From: Firmicutes bacterium UBA4049
Lineage (GTDB): Bacteria; Bacillota; Desulfotomaculia; Desulfotomaculales; Nap2-2B
Direction: 5' to 3'
Assembly: GCA_002382755.1 (NCBI GenBank)
Contig: DFZT01000052.1
Coordinates: 1-36,948 of the forward strand
Length of the DNA: 36,948 nucleotides
Shown here: positions 17,992 to 27,901 of the stretch, in pieces
How positions within the stretch are numbered: the first letter of the stretch is position 1
Layout of the letters: every line of letters begins with the position of its first letter
The notes under the pieces: generated by a model
What the model was told of the DNA's origin: nothing
What the model saw: the letters and a program-made list of their open reading frames with translations, nothing else
The model's database searches: none
Translations under genes and position numbers: made by a program

Positions 17992-19194
17992 ATGGCAAAA
18001 GCAAAATTCCAGCGAACGAAGCCTCATGTAAACATTGGAACGATTGGTCACGTCGATCATGGGAAAACGACTTTAACTTCCGCTATTACAACGGTACTTG
18101 CTACGGTTGGAAGGGCGACGGTAAAGAAATATGAAGAAATTGACAACGCGCCTGAAGAAAAAGAACGGGGCCTGACAATTAATACAGCCCACGTGGAATA
18201 TGAGACAGATAACAGACATTATGCCCATGTTGACTGCCCCGGACACGCTGACTACATCAAGAATATGATCACCGGCGCCGCACAGATGGATGGCGCAATC
18301 CTTGTTGTTTCAGCGGCAGACGGCCCGATGCCCCAGACACGTGAGCATATTATCTTGGCCAGACAGGTTAATGTGCCGTATATTGTTGTTTATATGAACA
18401 AATCTGATATGGTAGATGATCCCGAACTTCTTGAACTTGTAGAGCTTGAAGTGAGGGAACTGCTGTCAAGCTATGAATTTCCCGGCGATGAGACTCCTAT
18501 TATAATTGGTTCCGCTTTAAAAGCAGGGGAATGCGGCTGCGGCAAGCCTGATTGCGAATGGTGCAAATCAATCTGGGAACTGTTGGCGGCAGTTGATAAA
18601 TACGTTCCCACGCCTGAAAGGGACATAGATAAACCTTTCTTAATGCCCGTTGAGGATGTATTTACAATTACCGGCCGCGGTACTGTAGCAACAGGGCGTG
18701 TGGACCGGGGAACGATTAAAGTCGGCGAAGAAGTAGAAATTGTAGGTCTGATGGATAAACCGCGCAAAACAGTCGTAACCGGTGTGGAAATGTTCCGCAA
18801 GATATTGGACCGTGGTGAGGCAGGGGATAACATAGGGTGTCTATTGCGTGGAGTAGAACGGAAAGATGTTGAGCGCGGGCAAGTGCTGGCCAAACCGGGA
18901 AGCATTAAGCCGCATACTCATTTCAACGCTGAAGTATATGTTCTGACCAAGGAGGAAGGCGGACGCCATACGCCATTTTTCAATGGTTACCGGCCTCAGT
19001 TCTATTTCCGCACCACTGATGTTACGGGAGTAATTACCCTTCCGGAAGAAGTTGAAATGGTAATGCCCGGAGACCATATTCGCCTGGCTATTAAGCTAAT
19101 CACACCTGTTGCTATTGAGGAAAGTTCGCATTTTGCAATTCGGGAAGGCGGACGCACAGTAGGCGCCGGGGTAGTAACCTCTATTATTGAATAG
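17992..19194 (+). CDS. tuf: elongation factor Tu with four-cysteine insertion
   Basis: Delivers aminoacyl-tRNA to the ribosome as a GTP complex. The 400 residues include the P-loop HVDHGKTT (20-27), DCPGH (81-85), NKSD (136-139) and SALK (174-177). Two features stand out. The switch-I motif reads RGLTI rather than the near-invariant RGITI (Leu61; Thr62 kept). After SALKAGE there is a [12 protein letters not shown] segment with C181, C183, C188 and C191, which could bind a metal. I recall a similar cysteine insert from Peptococcaceae EF-Tu. AAGGGGGA (17976-17983) precedes the ATG. A second tuf copy elsewhere cannot be excluded. Confidence 0.97.
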   Translation: MAKAKFQRTKPHVNIGTIGHVDHGKTTLTSAITTVLATVGRATVKKYEEIDNAPEEKERGLTINTAHVEYETDNRHYAHVDCPGHADYIKNMITGAAQMDGAILVVSAADGPMPQTREHIILARQVNVPYIVVYMNKSDMVDDPELLELVELEVRELLSSYEFPGDETPIIIGSALKAGECGCGKPDCEWCKSIWELLAAVDKYVPTPERDIDKPFLMPVEDVFTITGRGTVATGRVDRGTIKVGEEVEIVGLMDKPRKTVVTGVEMFRKILDRGEAGDNIGCLLRGVERKDVERGQVLAKPGSIKPHTHFNAEVYVLTKEEGGRHTPFFNGYRPQFYFRTTDVTGVITLPEEVEMVMPGDHIRLAIKLITPVAIEESSHFAIREGGRTVGAGVVTSIIE

Positions 19195-19204
19195 TTATCC
19201 CGGT

Positions 19205-19240
19205 AATGCGTTAACGGCATTCTTCTTTTGAAGAAGGAGG
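19205..19240 (+). promoter_or_regulatory. paired hairpins over the rpsJ ribosome binding site
   Basis: In the 51-bp gap between tuf and rpsJ, AATGC (19205-19209) can pair with GCATT (19217-19221), or TTCTTC (19220-19225) with GAAGAA (19230-19235). The second hairpin ends inside the Shine-Dalgarno AAGGAGG (19234-19240), and the two share bases 19220-19221. It may tune S10 translation. No promoter is visible, so S10 is likely read through from the str operon. Confidence 0.3.
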
Positions 19241-19245
19241 TAGGA

Positions 19246-19554
19246 ATGAATAACCAGAAAATAAGGATTCGTCTTAAGGCATACGATCATAATACATTAG
19301 ATCAGTCGGCTCAAAAAATTGTGGAAACAGCAAAGAGGACAGGCGCCAGTGTGGCTGGTCCCATTCCTTTGCCGACGGAGAAAAATATATACACTATACT
19401 GCGTTCTCCTCACAAAGATAAGGACTCAAGGGAACAATTTGAAATGCGAACCCACAAACGTTTGGTCGACATTCTCGATCCGACTCCCAAGACGGTAGAC
19501 GCGCTGATGCGCTTGGACCTGCCGGCCGGTGTGGATATTGAGATAAAGCTTTAA
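19246..19554 (+). CDS. rpsJ: 30S ribosomal protein S10
   Basis: Head protein of the small subunit and, as NusE, partner of NusB in antitermination. The 102-residue form starting [20 protein letters not shown] matches the family and has AAGGAGG at 19234-19240; the in-frame TTG at 19228 is rejected because it precedes the ribosome binding site. Conserved segments are GPIPLPTEK and [12 protein letters not shown]. First gene of the S10 cluster, read in the same direction as tuf. Confidence 0.97.
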   Translation: MNNQKIRIRLKAYDHNTLDQSAQKIVETAKRTGASVAGPIPLPTEKNIYTILRSPHKDKDSREQFEMRTHKRLVDILDPTPKTVDALMRLDLPAGVDIEIKL

Positions 19555-19597
19555 GGCAACAAGGGTAGACGAATTAAAGTAGGGAGGCTTGTTTCTC

Positions 19598-20230
19598 ATG
19601 CCTGGAGGAATCTTGGGCAGAAAGGTTGGAATGACACAGGTTTTCACCGGTGAAGGTGTAACTATTCCAGTAACTCTGATTAAAGCGGGACCCTGTGTTG
19701 TTGTTCAAAGAAAGACACCCGAGCATGATGGTTACAGCGCCATACAGCTTGGTTTTGAAGAAAAAAAAGAGTTCGGGTTTAATAAGCCCTTAAAGGGTCA
19801 CTTTGTGAGAGCCGGTTTAAAACCTTTAAATGTACTTAAAGAATTCCGTGTGCCGGACAGCGGTATTTACCAAATTGGCGAGGAAATTAAGGCCGATCTT
19901 TTTAAGGTTGGGGAAATAGTCAATGTTATAGGTGTCTCGAAAGGCCGCGGCTTTGCAGGAGGTATTAAAAGGCACGGTTTTCACCGCGGCCCGATGGCCC
20001 ACGGGTCCAAGTACCACCGCAGGCCGGGATCACTGGCAGCCAAGGGACCGGCACGCGTTTTCAAAGGCAGAAGGCTCCCCGGCCACTACGGGGCGGAGAG
20101 AGTTACAGCGAAAAACCTCGAAATAGTACGAGTTGATGCAGAACGCAACCTATTGGCCGTTAAAGGGTCTGTACCCGGGTTCAGGGGCAGTCTGGTAATG
20201 GTCAAGAACAGCGTCCCGGCTCGGTCATAG
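19598..20230 (+). CDS. rplC: 50S ribosomal protein L3
   Basis: Early-assembly large-subunit protein whose extension reaches near the peptidyl transferase centre. The 210 residues contain [13 protein letters not shown] at the start and the extension [22 protein letters not shown] 19598 lies 10 nt after AGGGAGG (19581-19587); the in-frame TTG at 19589 is only 1 nt from that site and is rejected. Confidence 0.97.
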   Translation: MPGGILGRKVGMTQVFTGEGVTIPVTLIKAGPCVVVQRKTPEHDGYSAIQLGFEEKKEFGFNKPLKGHFVRAGLKPLNVLKEFRVPDSGIYQIGEEIKADLFKVGEIVNVIGVSKGRGFAGGIKRHGFHRGPMAHGSKYHRRPGSLAAKGPARVFKGRRLPGHYGAERVTAKNLEIVRVDAERNLLAVKGSVPGFRGSLVMVKNSVPARS

Positions 20231-20244
20231 GGAGGGGTAATTTA

Positions 20245-20883
20245 ATGCCCGAAGTTTCAATGTACAATGTCAACGGCGATTTACTGGGAAAAGTTAGGCT
20301 AAATGACCAAGTGTTTGACGCTCCTGTTAATAATACAGCTGTGCATGACGCCGTAATCAGGTATCTGGCAGGCGGCAGAAGAGGTACCAGCGACACAAAA
20401 ACACGCGGTGAAGTGCGCGGAGGAGGACGGAAACCCTGGCGTCAGAAAGGCACCGGAAGAGCAAGACATGGCAGCATCCGCTCGCCGATTTGGCGCGGAG
20501 GGGGTATTGTTTTTGGACCGCACCCGCGTGACTATAGCTACACCCTTCCTAGAAAAGTGCGCCGGTTAGCTTTGAAGTCTGTTCTTTCATCCAAAATTAT
20601 GGAAGATAAATTGATCGTACTGGAAGAACTAAAATTAGAAAGGCCCCGGACAAAGGACATCATTGATATTCTGAATAACCTTAAAACTTCCGGCGGGGTC
20701 CTTCTGGTTACTATGGTAAAGGATGATAATGTTTATAAATCGGCCCGTAATATTTCCGATGTCAAAACGGTAACTATAGATGGGCTGAACATATACGATC
20801 TTCTGGTGTATGAAACACTGGTTGTTACTAAAGATGCCCTGGCCGGGATTGAGGAGGCGCTGTTGAATGAAGAACCCGCGTGA
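20245..20883 (+). CDS. rplD: 50S ribosomal protein L4
   Basis: Lines the peptide exit tunnel with L22; in Enterobacteria it also regulates the S10 operon. The 212 residues contain the tunnel loop around [19 protein letters not shown] and [22 protein letters not shown] just upstream provides the ribosome binding site. The 3' end overlaps rplW by 17 bp. Confidence 0.97.
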   Translation: MPEVSMYNVNGDLLGKVRLNDQVFDAPVNNTAVHDAVIRYLAGGRRGTSDTKTRGEVRGGGRKPWRQKGTGRARHGSIRSPIWRGGGIVFGPHPRDYSYTLPRKVRRLALKSVLSSKIMEDKLIVLEELKLERPRTKDIIDILNNLKTSGGVLLVTMVKDDNVYKSARNISDVKTVTIDGLNIYDLLVYETLVVTKDALAGIEEALLNEEPA

Positions 20884-21148
20884 TATTATTAAGTGGCCTT
20901 TAGTTACAGAGAAAAGTTACTCCCTGGCTGGGCAGAACAAGTATACCTTTGCCGTTGATCCATCGGCAAACAAAATTGAGATTAAAAAAGCAGTTGAAGA
21001 ACTTTTCAAAGTAAAAGTGCTTAAAATTAACACGATCAATGTTAAGGGAAAACCGGTTAGAGTTCGCAACATTCCAGGACATAAGTCCGATCGCAAAAAA
21101 GCTATCGTAACCCTTAAAGAAGGGGATAAAATTGAGATCTTTAGTTGA
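20867..21148 (+). CDS. rplW: 50S ribosomal protein L23
   Basis: Sits at the tunnel exit and docks trigger factor and signal recognition particle. The 93 residues start with the conserved [12 protein letters not shown] and include [20 protein letters not shown]. Start ATG 20867 lies inside the end of rplD (17-bp overlap), with GAGGAGG upstream at about 20851-20857, which suggests translational coupling to L4. Confidence 0.97.
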   Translation: MKNPRDIIKWPLVTEKSYSLAGQNKYTFAVDPSANKIEIKKAVEELFKVKVLKINTINVKGKPVRVRNIPGHKSDRKKAIVTLKEGDKIEIFS

Positions 21149-21168
21149 TCAAAAGGGGTAGAACTTAA

Positions 21169-21993
21169 GTGGCAGTTAAAAAATTTAGACCGACGTCACC
21201 GGGGCAAAGGTTTGTTACCGTTTCAGCCTTTTCAGAAATAACCACTGATAAGCCTGAAAAATCCCTTTTAAGACCCCTTAAAAGAATTTCCGGCCGAAAC
21301 GCTTTTGGTAAAATAACTGTGCGGCATCGCGGCGGCGGTCACAAGAAGATGTACAGGATTATTGACTTTAAGAGAAATAAGGATGGGATTCCAGCCAAGG
21401 TTGCTACTATAGAATACGATCCTAATCGCGCAGCCAGAATTGCACTGCTGAAATATAAAGACGGGGAAAAAAGATATATTGTGGCTCCTCTCGGACTTGA
21501 AGTCGGCATGACCGTTTTTTCCGGGCATGGCGCAGACATAAAGGTAGGCAACACCCTGCCTTTGAGGGATATACCACTCGGCACGCTTATTCATAATATT
21601 GAGCTGCATCCGGGCGGCGGCGGGCAATTGGCGCGTTCGGCAGGTGGGGCGGCGCAGTTGATGGCCAAGGAAGGAAGATATGTGCATCTTCGTCTGCCTT
21701 CCGGTGAAATGCGGCTTGTTTTGCGGGATTGCAGGGCTACCATTGGACAGGTTGGAAATATTGAGCATGAGAATATCGTTGTTGGTAAAGCCGGTCGTAC
21801 ACGCTGGTTGGGAACGAGGCCCACTGTGCGTGGAGTAGTTATGAACCCCGTAGATCATCCCCACGGCGGCGGTGAAGGCAGATCGCCCATCGGCCGCAAC
21901 CCTGTTACACCCTGGGGAAAACCTGCATTAGGCGCGCGTACGCGCAAGAAAAAGCCCAGTGACCGGTTGATCGTCAAAAGGAGAACGAAATAA
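21169..21993 (+). CDS. rplB: 50S ribosomal protein L2 (GTG start)
   Basis: Required for subunit joining and peptidyl transferase centre assembly. The 274 residues include [10 protein letters not shown] at the N-terminus and the universally conserved [14 protein letters not shown] loop containing the functionally important histidine. GTG 21169 gives the normal [12 protein letters not shown] start; AAAAGGGGTAG precedes it. Highly conserved throughout, no anomaly. Confidence 0.98.
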   Translation: MAVKKFRPTSPGQRFVTVSAFSEITTDKPEKSLLRPLKRISGRNAFGKITVRHRGGGHKKMYRIIDFKRNKDGIPAKVATIEYDPNRAARIALLKYKDGEKRYIVAPLGLEVGMTVFSGHGADIKVGNTLPLRDIPLGTLIHNIELHPGGGGQLARSAGGAAQLMAKEGRYVHLRLPSGEMRLVLRDCRATIGQVGNIEHENIVVGKAGRTRWLGTRPTVRGVVMNPVDHPHGGGEGRSPIGRNPVTPWGKPALGARTRKKKPSDRLIVKRRTK

Positions 21994-22033
21994 TTTTACA
22001 AGCGTTTAAAGCTGTAAGAGGGGGTGCAGGATT

Positions 22034-22318
22034 ATGGGACGTTCATTAAAAAAGGGGCCATACTGCGATGATAAACTGCTCGGCAGGGTAGAAAGCATGA
22101 ATGTAAAAGGAGAAAAAAGAGTAATTAAAACCTGGTCGAGAAGGTCAACAATATTTCCGCAGATGATCGGTCATACAATTGCTGTCCATGACGGACGCAG
22201 GCATGTGCCGATATATGTTACAGAAGACATGGTGGGACATAAACTGGGCGAATTTGCTCCTACCCGTCTTTTTAGAGGCCATGGCGCTCATACAGAGCGA
22301 TCCACAGCGCTCAAATAA
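22034..22318 (+). CDS. rpsS: 30S ribosomal protein S19
   Basis: Head protein that contacts the A-site finger and S13. The 94 residues begin [15 protein letters not shown] and include [20 protein letters not shown] and [16 protein letters not shown], all family hallmarks. AGAGGGGGTG lies before the ATG. Standard position between rplB and rplV. Confidence 0.98.
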   Translation: MGRSLKKGPYCDDKLLGRVESMNVKGEKRVIKTWSRRSTIFPQMIGHTIAVHDGRRHVPIYVTEDMVGHKLGEFAPTRLFRGHGAHTERSTALK

Positions 22319-22347
22319 CTTAAATAACTTATTAGGAGAGACTTTAC

Positions 22348-22689
22348 ATGGAAGCCAAAGCAGTTGCTAGATATATACGGATTTCTCCGGTGAAAGTCCG
22401 CGATGTTATAAACCTTATCAGAGGAAAGAATGTTAACGAGGCTCTGGCCATATTGAAATTTACCCCCAATCGCGCATCTGTGCCGGTGGCCAAGGTCGTT
22501 CGATCTGCCGCCGCAAATGCCGGGCACAATTATGAGATGAATGAAGATGATTTGTTTGTCTTTGCAGCCTATGTGGATCAGGGACCAACCCTTAAACGAT
22601 TCCAGCCCAGGGCTTATGGACGCGCCAACGTCATCCGTAAACGTACCAGTCATATAACAGTTGTTGTGAAGGAGAAGAACTCTATTTAA
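22348..22689 (+). CDS. rplV: 50S ribosomal protein L22
   Basis: Exit-tunnel protein whose beta-hairpin forms the constriction with L4. The 113 residues begin [20 protein letters not shown], and the hairpin region ([20 protein letters not shown]) has no deletion of the kind linked to macrolide resistance. AGGAGAG lies 10 nt before the ATG. rpsC follows after 12 bp. Confidence 0.97.
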   Translation: MEAKAVARYIRISPVKVRDVINLIRGKNVNEALAILKFTPNRASVPVAKVVRSAAANAGHNYEMNEDDLFVFAAYVDQGPTLKRFQPRAYGRANVIRKRTSHITVVVKEKNSI

Positions 22690-22701
22690 GGAGGATTTTT
22701 T

Positions 22702-23370
22702 GTGGGTCAGAAAGTGCATCCCGAGGGTTTGCGTTTAGGGATTATCAGGGATTGGGAAGGTAAATGGTATGCAAATAAAAAGGTTTTTGCAAGTATACTT
22801 CATGAAGATGTCAAGATAAGAAAGTTTATTAAAGAAAAACTTTATGCCGCAGGCGTATCACGTGTACAAATTGAAAGAGCGGCAAACCGTGTCCGAATAA
22901 GCATATATGCTTCAAGGCCCGGGATAGTAATCGGACGCGGCGGAGCTGAAGTTGAAGTCTTGCGTAAAGAATTGGAGACTAAGACTGGAAAACAAGTTCA
23001 TGTAAATATTGTCGAAATCAAAGTACCAGAGACAGATGCCCAACTGGTAGCGGAAAATGTCGCTGCCCAGATAGAAAAAAGAGCGGCCTTTCGGCGGGCT
23101 ATGAAGCAGGTCGTCCTGAGGGCTATGAAACAGGGCGCCAAGGGTATTAAGGTTGCCTGCAGCGGGCGTCTGGCCGGAGCGGAAATTGCAAGGACCGAGT
23201 GGTACAGTGAAGGGAAAGTGCCTTTACATACATTAAGGGCTGATATAGACTATGGATTTTGTGAAGCTAAGACTACATATGGCAGAATTGGTATTAAAGT
23301 GTGGATCTATAAAGGTGAAGTAATGCCACAAAAAAACAAGGCTGCCTCTGCTCAGGGGGTTAATGTCTAA
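22702..23370 (+). CDS. rpsC: 30S ribosomal protein S3 (GTG start)
   Basis: At the mRNA entry channel, where it contributes to helicase activity with S4 and S5. The 222 residues start [20 protein letters not shown]; the KH domain motif [16 protein letters not shown] is present, followed by the C-terminal domain with [20 protein letters not shown] 22702 follows AAGGAGG. The stop TAA overlaps the rplP ATG by one base. Confidence 0.97.
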   Translation: MGQKVHPEGLRLGIIRDWEGKWYANKKVFASILHEDVKIRKFIKEKLYAAGVSRVQIERAANRVRISIYASRPGIVIGRGGAEVEVLRKELETKTGKQVHVNIVEIKVPETDAQLVAENVAAQIEKRAAFRRAMKQVVLRAMKQGAKGIKVACSGRLAGAEIARTEWYSEGKVPLHTLRADIDYGFCEAKTTYGRIGIKVWIYKGEVMPQKNKAASAQGVNV

Positions 23371-23801
23371 TGTTAATGCCCAAAAGGGTCAAATATCGCA
23401 AACAGCACCGCCCCGGCACAAAAGGCAGGGCCATGAGGGGAGCCGAAGTACAGTTTGGCAGTTACGGACTACAGTCACTGGAGGCATTCTGGATAACAAA
23501 CAGGCAGATCGAGGCTGCCCGTATTGCCCTGACACGTTATATGAAACGCGGCGGCAAGGTCTGGATTAGGATTTTTCCCGATCGTCCAATTACGACCAAA
23601 CCTGCTGAAACCAGGATGGGTAGCGGCAAGGGAACACCGGAGTACTGGGTGGCGGTTGTTAAACCTGGCAGAATGCTTTTTGAAGTTGACGGAGTAGATG
23701 AAGAGACTGCAAAAGAGGCCCTGCGACTGGCATCTCATAAACTGCCCATTAAAACCAGGTTTGTGAAGCGCGAGGAGGGTAGTGAGGTTAATGAAAATTA
23801 A
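23370..23801 (+). CDS. rplP: 50S ribosomal protein L16
   Basis: Helps position the A-site tRNA acceptor arm. The 143 residues begin [20 protein letters not shown], which matches other L16 starts, so ATG 23370 is preferred to 23376; AGGGGG at 23354-23359 is 10 nt from the former. TAATG overlap with rpsC implies coupled translation. The 3' end overlaps rpmC by 11 bp. Conserved [18 protein letters not shown] is present. Confidence 0.97.
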   Translation: MLMPKRVKYRKQHRPGTKGRAMRGAEVQFGSYGLQSLEAFWITNRQIEAARIALTRYMKRGGKVWIRIFPDRPITTKPAETRMGSGKGTPEYWVAVVKPGRMLFEVDGVDEETAKEALRLASHKLPIKTRFVKREEGSEVNEN

Positions 23802-23994
23802 GGATTTGCAGGATTTAACTGATGAAGAATTGGTTAAAAAGCTGGGAGAGTCCAAAGACGAGCTGTTTAAATTAAGATTTCAACTGGTCACCAACCAGCT
23901 TGATAATCCCAGCAGGATAAAAGAAGTACGCAGAAACATTGCCCACTTAAAAACTGTTCTTCGAGAACGGGAACTGGGTATTCGAACCTTTTAA
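23791..23994 (+). CDS. rpmC: 50S ribosomal protein L29
   Basis: Two-helix protein at the tunnel exit next to L23. The 67 residues ([20 protein letters not shown] and so on) include the typical [23 protein letters not shown] 23791 is 11 nt from GAGGAGGG (23772-23779); GTG 23782 is too close to it. The start lies inside the last codons of rplP. Confidence 0.97.
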   Translation: MKIKDLQDLTDEELVKKLGESKDELFKLRFQLVTNQLDNPSRIKEVRRNIAHLKTVLRERELGIRTF

Positions 23995-24023
23995 AAAAGC
24001 ATATCCAAGGGGGGTGAGGGTGG

Positions 24024-24284
24024 TTGGCCAGAAATTTGAGCAAGGTCAGAATAGGACGCGTTGTAAGCGATAAGATGGATAAAACTATTGTGGTTGCCGT
24101 TGAAACTTTAGTGAGGCATCCCCTATATCAGAGAACTATCCGGCAGACAAGAAAGTTTAAAGCGCATGACGAGCAGAATACCTGCCGGATTGGAGATAAA
24201 GTACGCATCATGGAAACCCGTCCTTTATCAAAGGATAAAAGATGGCGTGTTGTAGAAGTGTTGGTGAGAGCTGAGCAAGTGTAG
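24024..24284 (+). CDS. rpsQ: 30S ribosomal protein S17 (TTG start)
   Basis: Primary 16S rRNA-binding OB-fold protein. The 86 residues start [20 protein letters not shown] with TTG 24024 as initiator, placed after a very G-rich site, GGGGGGTGAGGG (24009-24020). Conserved [19 protein letters not shown] and [18 protein letters not shown] follow. No alternative ATG gives a complete protein. Confidence 0.96.
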   Translation: MARNLSKVRIGRVVSDKMDKTIVVAVETLVRHPLYQRTIRQTRKFKAHDEQNTCRIGDKVRIMETRPLSKDKRWRVVEVLVRAEQV

Positions 24285-24303
24285 TATCAGGGAGGGAATA
24301 TAG

Positions 24304-24672
24304 TTGATCCAAGTCCAGACTATCCTGAAAGCGGCAGATAATACCGGGGCACGCCGTCTGATGTGCATAAGGGTTCTTGGTGGTTCAAAAAGGCGTTACG
24401 CCAGTTTGGGTGACGAAATTGTGGCTGCCGTAAAAGAGGCCACTCCCGGTGGTGTGGTAAAAAAGGGTGACGTTGTAAAGGCTGTTGTTGTACGCACGAA
24501 GAAAGAAGTAAGGCGTATAGACGGCTCATATATAAAGTTTGATGAAAATGCAGCCGTAATTATCAAGGATGACAAAAGCCCAAAGGGAACAAGAATATTT
24601 GGCCCTGTAGCCAGGGAATTACGAGAGCGTGATTTCATGAAAATCGTATCGCTGGCGCCGGAAGTCATCTAG
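24304..24672 (+). CDS. rplN: 50S ribosomal protein L14 (TTG start)
   Basis: Forms intersubunit bridge B8 and the docking site of the silencing factor RsfS. The 122 residues begin [20 protein letters not shown], with TTG 24304 as initiator after AGGGAGG. Conserved [20 protein letters not shown] and [20 protein letters not shown] show an intact C-terminus. Confidence 0.97.
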   Translation: MIQVQTILKAADNTGARRLMCIRVLGGSKRRYASLGDEIVAAVKEATPGGVVKKGDVVKAVVVRTKKEVRRIDGSYIKFDENAAVIIKDDKSPKGTRIFGPVARELRERDFMKIVSLAPEVI

Positions 24673-24747
24673 GGAGTTAAATCCCTTTTAGATGCTTATT
24701 AATAAAAATAAAAAGTTGTTTGAGAAGTATACAAAGGAGGTGTGAAA

Positions 24748-25068
24748 ATGCCCCCAGTTCATGTGCGAAAGGGAGACAATGTCTTAATTATTACAGGAAA
24801 AGACGCCGGCAAACGGGGAAAAGTGCTCTCTGTGGAACCCAAGAAGAGCAGGGTAATAGTTGAAGGAGTAAATAAAGTTAAACGCCACTCGCGCCCCACC
24901 CGGTCCATGCCGCAAGGGGGAATTATGGAAAAAGAAGCCCCGATTCATTGTTCAAATGTTATGCTGGTTTGCAATAAATGCAACAAACCGACACGACCTG
25001 CCCGGACTATACTCGAAGACGGGAAAAAGGTCCGTGTCTGTAAAAAGTGCGGGGAGTCTTTCAGTTAG
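24748..25068 (+). CDS. rplX: 50S ribosomal protein L24 (zinc-ribbon form)
   Basis: Assembly initiator near the tunnel exit, with a KOW motif ([20 protein letters not shown]). The 106 residues carry CNKC and CKKC pairs in the C-terminal half plus the preceding CSNV cysteine. This is the cysteine-containing version, while many Firmicutes such as Bacillus have lost these. ATG 24748 lies 7 nt after AAAGGAGG (24733-24740); GTG 24742 is too close. rplE follows after 37 bp. Confidence 0.96.
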   Translation: MPPVHVRKGDNVLIITGKDAGKRGKVLSVEPKKSRVIVEGVNKVKRHSRPTRSMPQGGIMEKEAPIHCSNVMLVCNKCNKPTRPARTILEDGKKVRVCKKCGESFS

Positions 25069-25105
25069 CCTGCTTTTGGAGAAATGGAACCAGGGGGATA
25101 ATCAA

Positions 25106-25675
25106 ATGCCAAGATTGAAGGATAAATATACCGGGGAAGTAATTAAGGCCATGGTTGAAAAGTTTAGCTACTCAAATGTCATGCAGGTACCCAGGTTAGA
25201 AAAAGTAGTGATCAACATGGGTGTTGGCGATGCCATCCAAAACAGCAAGGCTTTGGATTCAGCAGTAAGCGACCTGGCGATCATTACAGGACAGCGGCCG
25301 GTAATAACCAAAGCCAAAAGATCCATTGCTGCTTTCAAACTTCGCCAGGGGATGAGGATTGGCTGCAAGGTAACTTTGCGCGGGAACCGTATGTATGAGT
25401 TTGTAGATAAGTTATTTAACATAGCGCTTCCCAGGGTAAGGGATTTTCGGGGGGTTTCTCCTGATTCGTTTGACGGGCGCGGTAATTACAGCCTGGGCAT
25501 CAAAGAGCAGTTAATCTTTCCGGAAATTGAATATGACAAAATTGAAAAAATCAGGGGTATGGATATAATCTTTGTTACGACAGCTAAAAGTGATGAAGAG
25601 GCAAGGGTTTTCCTGGGTTTAATGGGAATGCCTTTTAAAACAGTTTCGGGCCGGCAAAAAGCGGGAATTGTTTAA
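25106..25675 (+). CDS. rplE: 50S ribosomal protein L5
   Basis: Binds 5S rRNA with L18 and contacts P-site tRNA. The 189 residues begin [20 protein letters not shown] and include [34 protein letters not shown] and the conserved [18 protein letters not shown], with the C-terminal end extended by a few residues. ATG 25106 is 8 nt from AGGGGG (25092-25097). A reading from 24956 would overlap rplX and is rejected. Confidence 0.97.
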   Translation: MPRLKDKYTGEVIKAMVEKFSYSNVMQVPRLEKVVINMGVGDAIQNSKALDSAVSDLAIITGQRPVITKAKRSIAAFKLRQGMRIGCKVTLRGNRMYEFVDKLFNIALPRVRDFRGVSPDSFDGRGNYSLGIKEQLIFPEIEYDKIEKIRGMDIIFVTTAKSDEEARVFLGLMGMPFKTVSGRQKAGIV

Positions 25676-25750
25676 CGTTAAACCAAAATCATAATTGAAC
25701 TGTTTAGAAAGCAAGCAGATGAAAAAATCCCGGTTATAAGGAGGGGAATG

Positions 25751-25936
25751 ATGGCAAAAAAATCTTTAGTTAATAAAGCCATGCTTGAGCCAAAGTTTAA
25801 AGTACGCAAATACAATAGATGCATGTTATGTGGTAGGCCCCGTGCTTATATACGCAGGTTCGGTATCTGTAGAATTTGTTTTAGGACGTTGTCTTACAGA
25901 GGAGAAATTCCTGGTGTGCGTAAGGCAAGCTGGTAG
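25751..25936 (+). CDS. rpsZ: 30S ribosomal protein S14 type Z (zinc-binding)
   Basis: Short 61-residue S14 with a zinc ribbon, CMLC and CRIC pairs around [12 protein letters not shown], as in most thermophiles and Firmicutes. It helps assemble the head of the 30S subunit. Start: ATG 25748 and ATG 25751 are adjacent; the second is at a better distance from AAGGAGGGG (25738-25746) and yields the usual [11 protein letters not shown]. Also named rpsN. Confidence 0.96.
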   Translation: MAKKSLVNKAMLEPKFKVRKYNRCMLCGRPRAYIRRFGICRICFRTLSYRGEIPGVRKASW

Positions 25937-25953
25937 AAAGGGGGCAGGTTTTC

Positions 25954-26352
25954 ATGGTAATGACGGATCCTGTAGCAGATTTTTTAATCCGGATTAAGAA
26001 CGCTAATGTAGTATATCATGATAAAGTTGAAGCTCCTGCTTCGAGGGTGAAACAGGCTATAGCCGGTATTTTGAAAGAAGAAGGTCTGATCAGGGATTTC
26101 GAATTTATTAATGACGGAAATCAGGGTGTTATACGTGTATTCATGAAATACGGACCTGAAAAACAAAGGGTAATTGCAGGAATTAAAAGAATCAGCAAAC
26201 CCGGATTAAGAGTTTACGCAAGGAAAGACGCTATTCCGCGTGTTTTGGGAGGGTTGGGAATAGCAATTATCTCTACTTCACGGGGTATTATGACAGATAA
26301 AAAAGCGCGCAAACTGGGTCTGGGAGGGGAGGTTATCTGCTACGTCTGGTAG
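25954..26352 (+). CDS. rpsH: 30S ribosomal protein S8
   Basis: Binds helix 21 of 16S rRNA; in E. coli it represses the spc operon. The 132 residues begin [20 protein letters not shown], so ATG 25954 (AAAGGGGG at 25937-25944) is preferred to 25960. The C-terminal signature [20 protein letters not shown] is intact. Confidence 0.97.
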   Translation: MVMTDPVADFLIRIKNANVVYHDKVEAPASRVKQAIAGILKEEGLIRDFEFINDGNQGVIRVFMKYGPEKQRVIAGIKRISKPGLRVYARKDAIPRVLGGLGIAIISTSRGIMTDKKARKLGLGGEVICYVW

Positions 26353-26376
26353 CCTTAAAGGAGGTGAAATTTATTA

Positions 26377-26925
26377 ATGTCGCGTATTGGTAAACAGCCT
26401 GTTATGTTACCGGGGGCTGTTGATGTGCGGGTCGAAAACAACCGGATTTCCGTGAAGGGGCCAAAAGGCCAGCTAGTCAGGGATATTCACCCCGAGATGG
26501 TAATCCGCAAAGAAAGCGACCGCCTTTTAGTTGAAAGGCCTTCGAATACGAAACAGCATAGTTCATTACACGGGTTAACCCGTACTTTAATAAATAATAT
26601 GGTTTTAGGTGTAACAAACGGGTTCGAAAAGACCCTTGAGCTCAACGGAGTTGGGTACCGTGCCAGCAAACAGGGAAATAAGCTTGTTTTGCTGATGGGA
26701 TATTCCCACCCTGTTGAAATAGTTCCTGAGGAAGGGCTGGAAATAGATGTTCCTGCGCCAAGTCGTGTTGTCGTTAAAGGGATGGATAAGGAGAGGGTAG
26801 GCAACCTGGCGGCAAAGATTCGCGCTGTGCGCGAACCAGAACCATACAAAGCCAAAGGGATAAAATACGAGGGAGAAAAAATTAGAAGAAAAGCCGGTAA
26901 GGCCGGCGGCAAGGGAAAGAAGTAA
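26377..26925 (+). CDS. rplF: 50S ribosomal protein L6
   Basis: Near the sarcin-ricin loop, where it supports factor binding. The 182 residues have two related domains, starting [20 protein letters not shown], and the C-terminal signature [30 protein letters not shown] at 26357-26366 precedes ATG by 10 nt. Standard order between rpsH and rplR. Confidence 0.97.
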   Translation: MSRIGKQPVMLPGAVDVRVENNRISVKGPKGQLVRDIHPEMVIRKESDRLLVERPSNTKQHSSLHGLTRTLINNMVLGVTNGFEKTLELNGVGYRASKQGNKLVLLMGYSHPVEIVPEEGLEIDVPAPSRVVVKGMDKERVGNLAAKIRAVREPEPYKAKGIKYEGEKIRRKAGKAGGKGKK

Positions 26926-26958
26926 GCGCCCGAACAAAGAATTAGGAGGTAAGTACAA

Positions 26959-27327
26959 TTGATCAAAAAACCCAGCCGTGAGAAATTGCGCTGCGGTCGC
27001 AGATGGCGGGTTCGCAGGAAAATACAGGGCACTGCTTCCCGGCCGAGGCTGAATGTTTTCCGCAGCCTGAATCATATATATGCCAATATTATTGATGACA
27101 ACCAGAGAATGACGATGATATCTGTTTCATCTCTTTCGCCTGAGTTAAGGAATGACTTGAAAAGCGGTGGGAATATGGCAGCAGCTGCCGCGGTTGGAAA
27201 ATTGGTGGCTCAAAAAGCAATCCAGGCAGGCGTTAAAAAAGTTATTTTTGACCGCGCCGGATACCTGTACCATGGCCGTATTAAAGCGCTGGCTGAAGCA
27301 GCAAGAGAAAGTGGTTTGGAGTTTTGA
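26959..27327 (+). CDS. rplR: 50S ribosomal protein L18 (TTG start)
   Basis: Carries 5S rRNA into the large subunit. The 122 residues include the basic N-terminus (KKPSREKLRCGRRWRVRRKI), TASRPRLNVFRSLNHIYANI and the C-terminal FDRAGYLYHGRIKALAEAAR. TTG 26959 is the only start that retains the basic N-terminal segment; TTAGGAGG lies upstream. Confidence 0.96.
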   Translation: MIKKPSREKLRCGRRWRVRRKIQGTASRPRLNVFRSLNHIYANIIDDNQRMTMISVSSLSPELRNDLKSGGNMAAAAAVGKLVAQKAIQAGVKKVIFDRAGYLYHGRIKALAEAARESGLEF

Positions 27328-27361
27328 AAGAATTTATTTTGAACAATAAGGAGGGGGATGG

Positions 27362-27901
27362 GTGTCAAGGATAGATGCCAATAAGCTGGAGTTAAGTGAA
27401 AAAGTTGTTTATGTCAACCGTGTTGCCAAAGTTGTCAAAGGCGGCCGTCGGTTCAGCTTTTCAGCCCTTGTTGTTGTTGGTGACAGCGAAGGTCATGTAG
27501 GCACGGGATTAGGCAAGGCTGGAGAGGTTCCCGAAGCAATTCGCAAGGGGATTGAGGATGCCAAAAAAAATATGATTAAAGTTCCTGTTATTGGTACTAC
27601 TATCCCACATGAGGTAGTAGGGATTTTCGGGGCGGGAAAAGTTCTTTTAAAACCCGCAGCGCCTGGAACGGGGGTTATTGCAGGCGGACCTGTCCGGGCT
27701 ATTTTGGAATTAGCCGGTGTCCGTGATATTTTAACAAAATCCTTAGGTTCGCATAACGCAAACAATGTGGTTCACGCCACAGTAAAGGCATTGAAAAGCC
27801 TTAAAACACCTGCGGAAGTAGCTCGCCTGCGTGGTAAACCACAGGAGGATCTTAATTGGAGAGGTTACGGGGACCAGACCGCTGTCACAACAGCGACGTA
27901 A
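27362..27901 (+). CDS. rpsE: 30S ribosomal protein S5, with unusual C-terminal tail (GTG start)
   Basis: Accuracy and mRNA-entry protein of the 30S body. The 179 residues begin [20 protein letters not shown] and contain [18 protein letters not shown] and [19 protein letters not shown] 27362 follows AAGGAGGGGG. In relatives the protein ends soon after the LRGK motif; here [10 protein letters not shown] is followed by about 14 further residues ([14 protein letters not shown]). This suggests that the normal stop was lost by a small deletion where rpmD would begin. Confidence 0.96.
   Translation: MSRIDANKLELSEKVVYVNRVAKVVKGGRRFSFSALVVVGDSEGHVGTGLGKAGEVPEAIRKGIEDAKKNMIKVPVIGTTIPHEVVGIFGAGKVLLKPAAPGTGVIAGGPVRAILELAGVRDILTKSLGSHNANNVVHATVKALKSLKTPAEVARLRGKPQEDLNWRGYGDQTAVTTAT

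Noticed and set aside
21268..21864. 198-codon minus-strand frame opposite rplB
   Set aside because: Antisense shadow of a strongly conserved ribosomal gene without ribosome binding site or family features.
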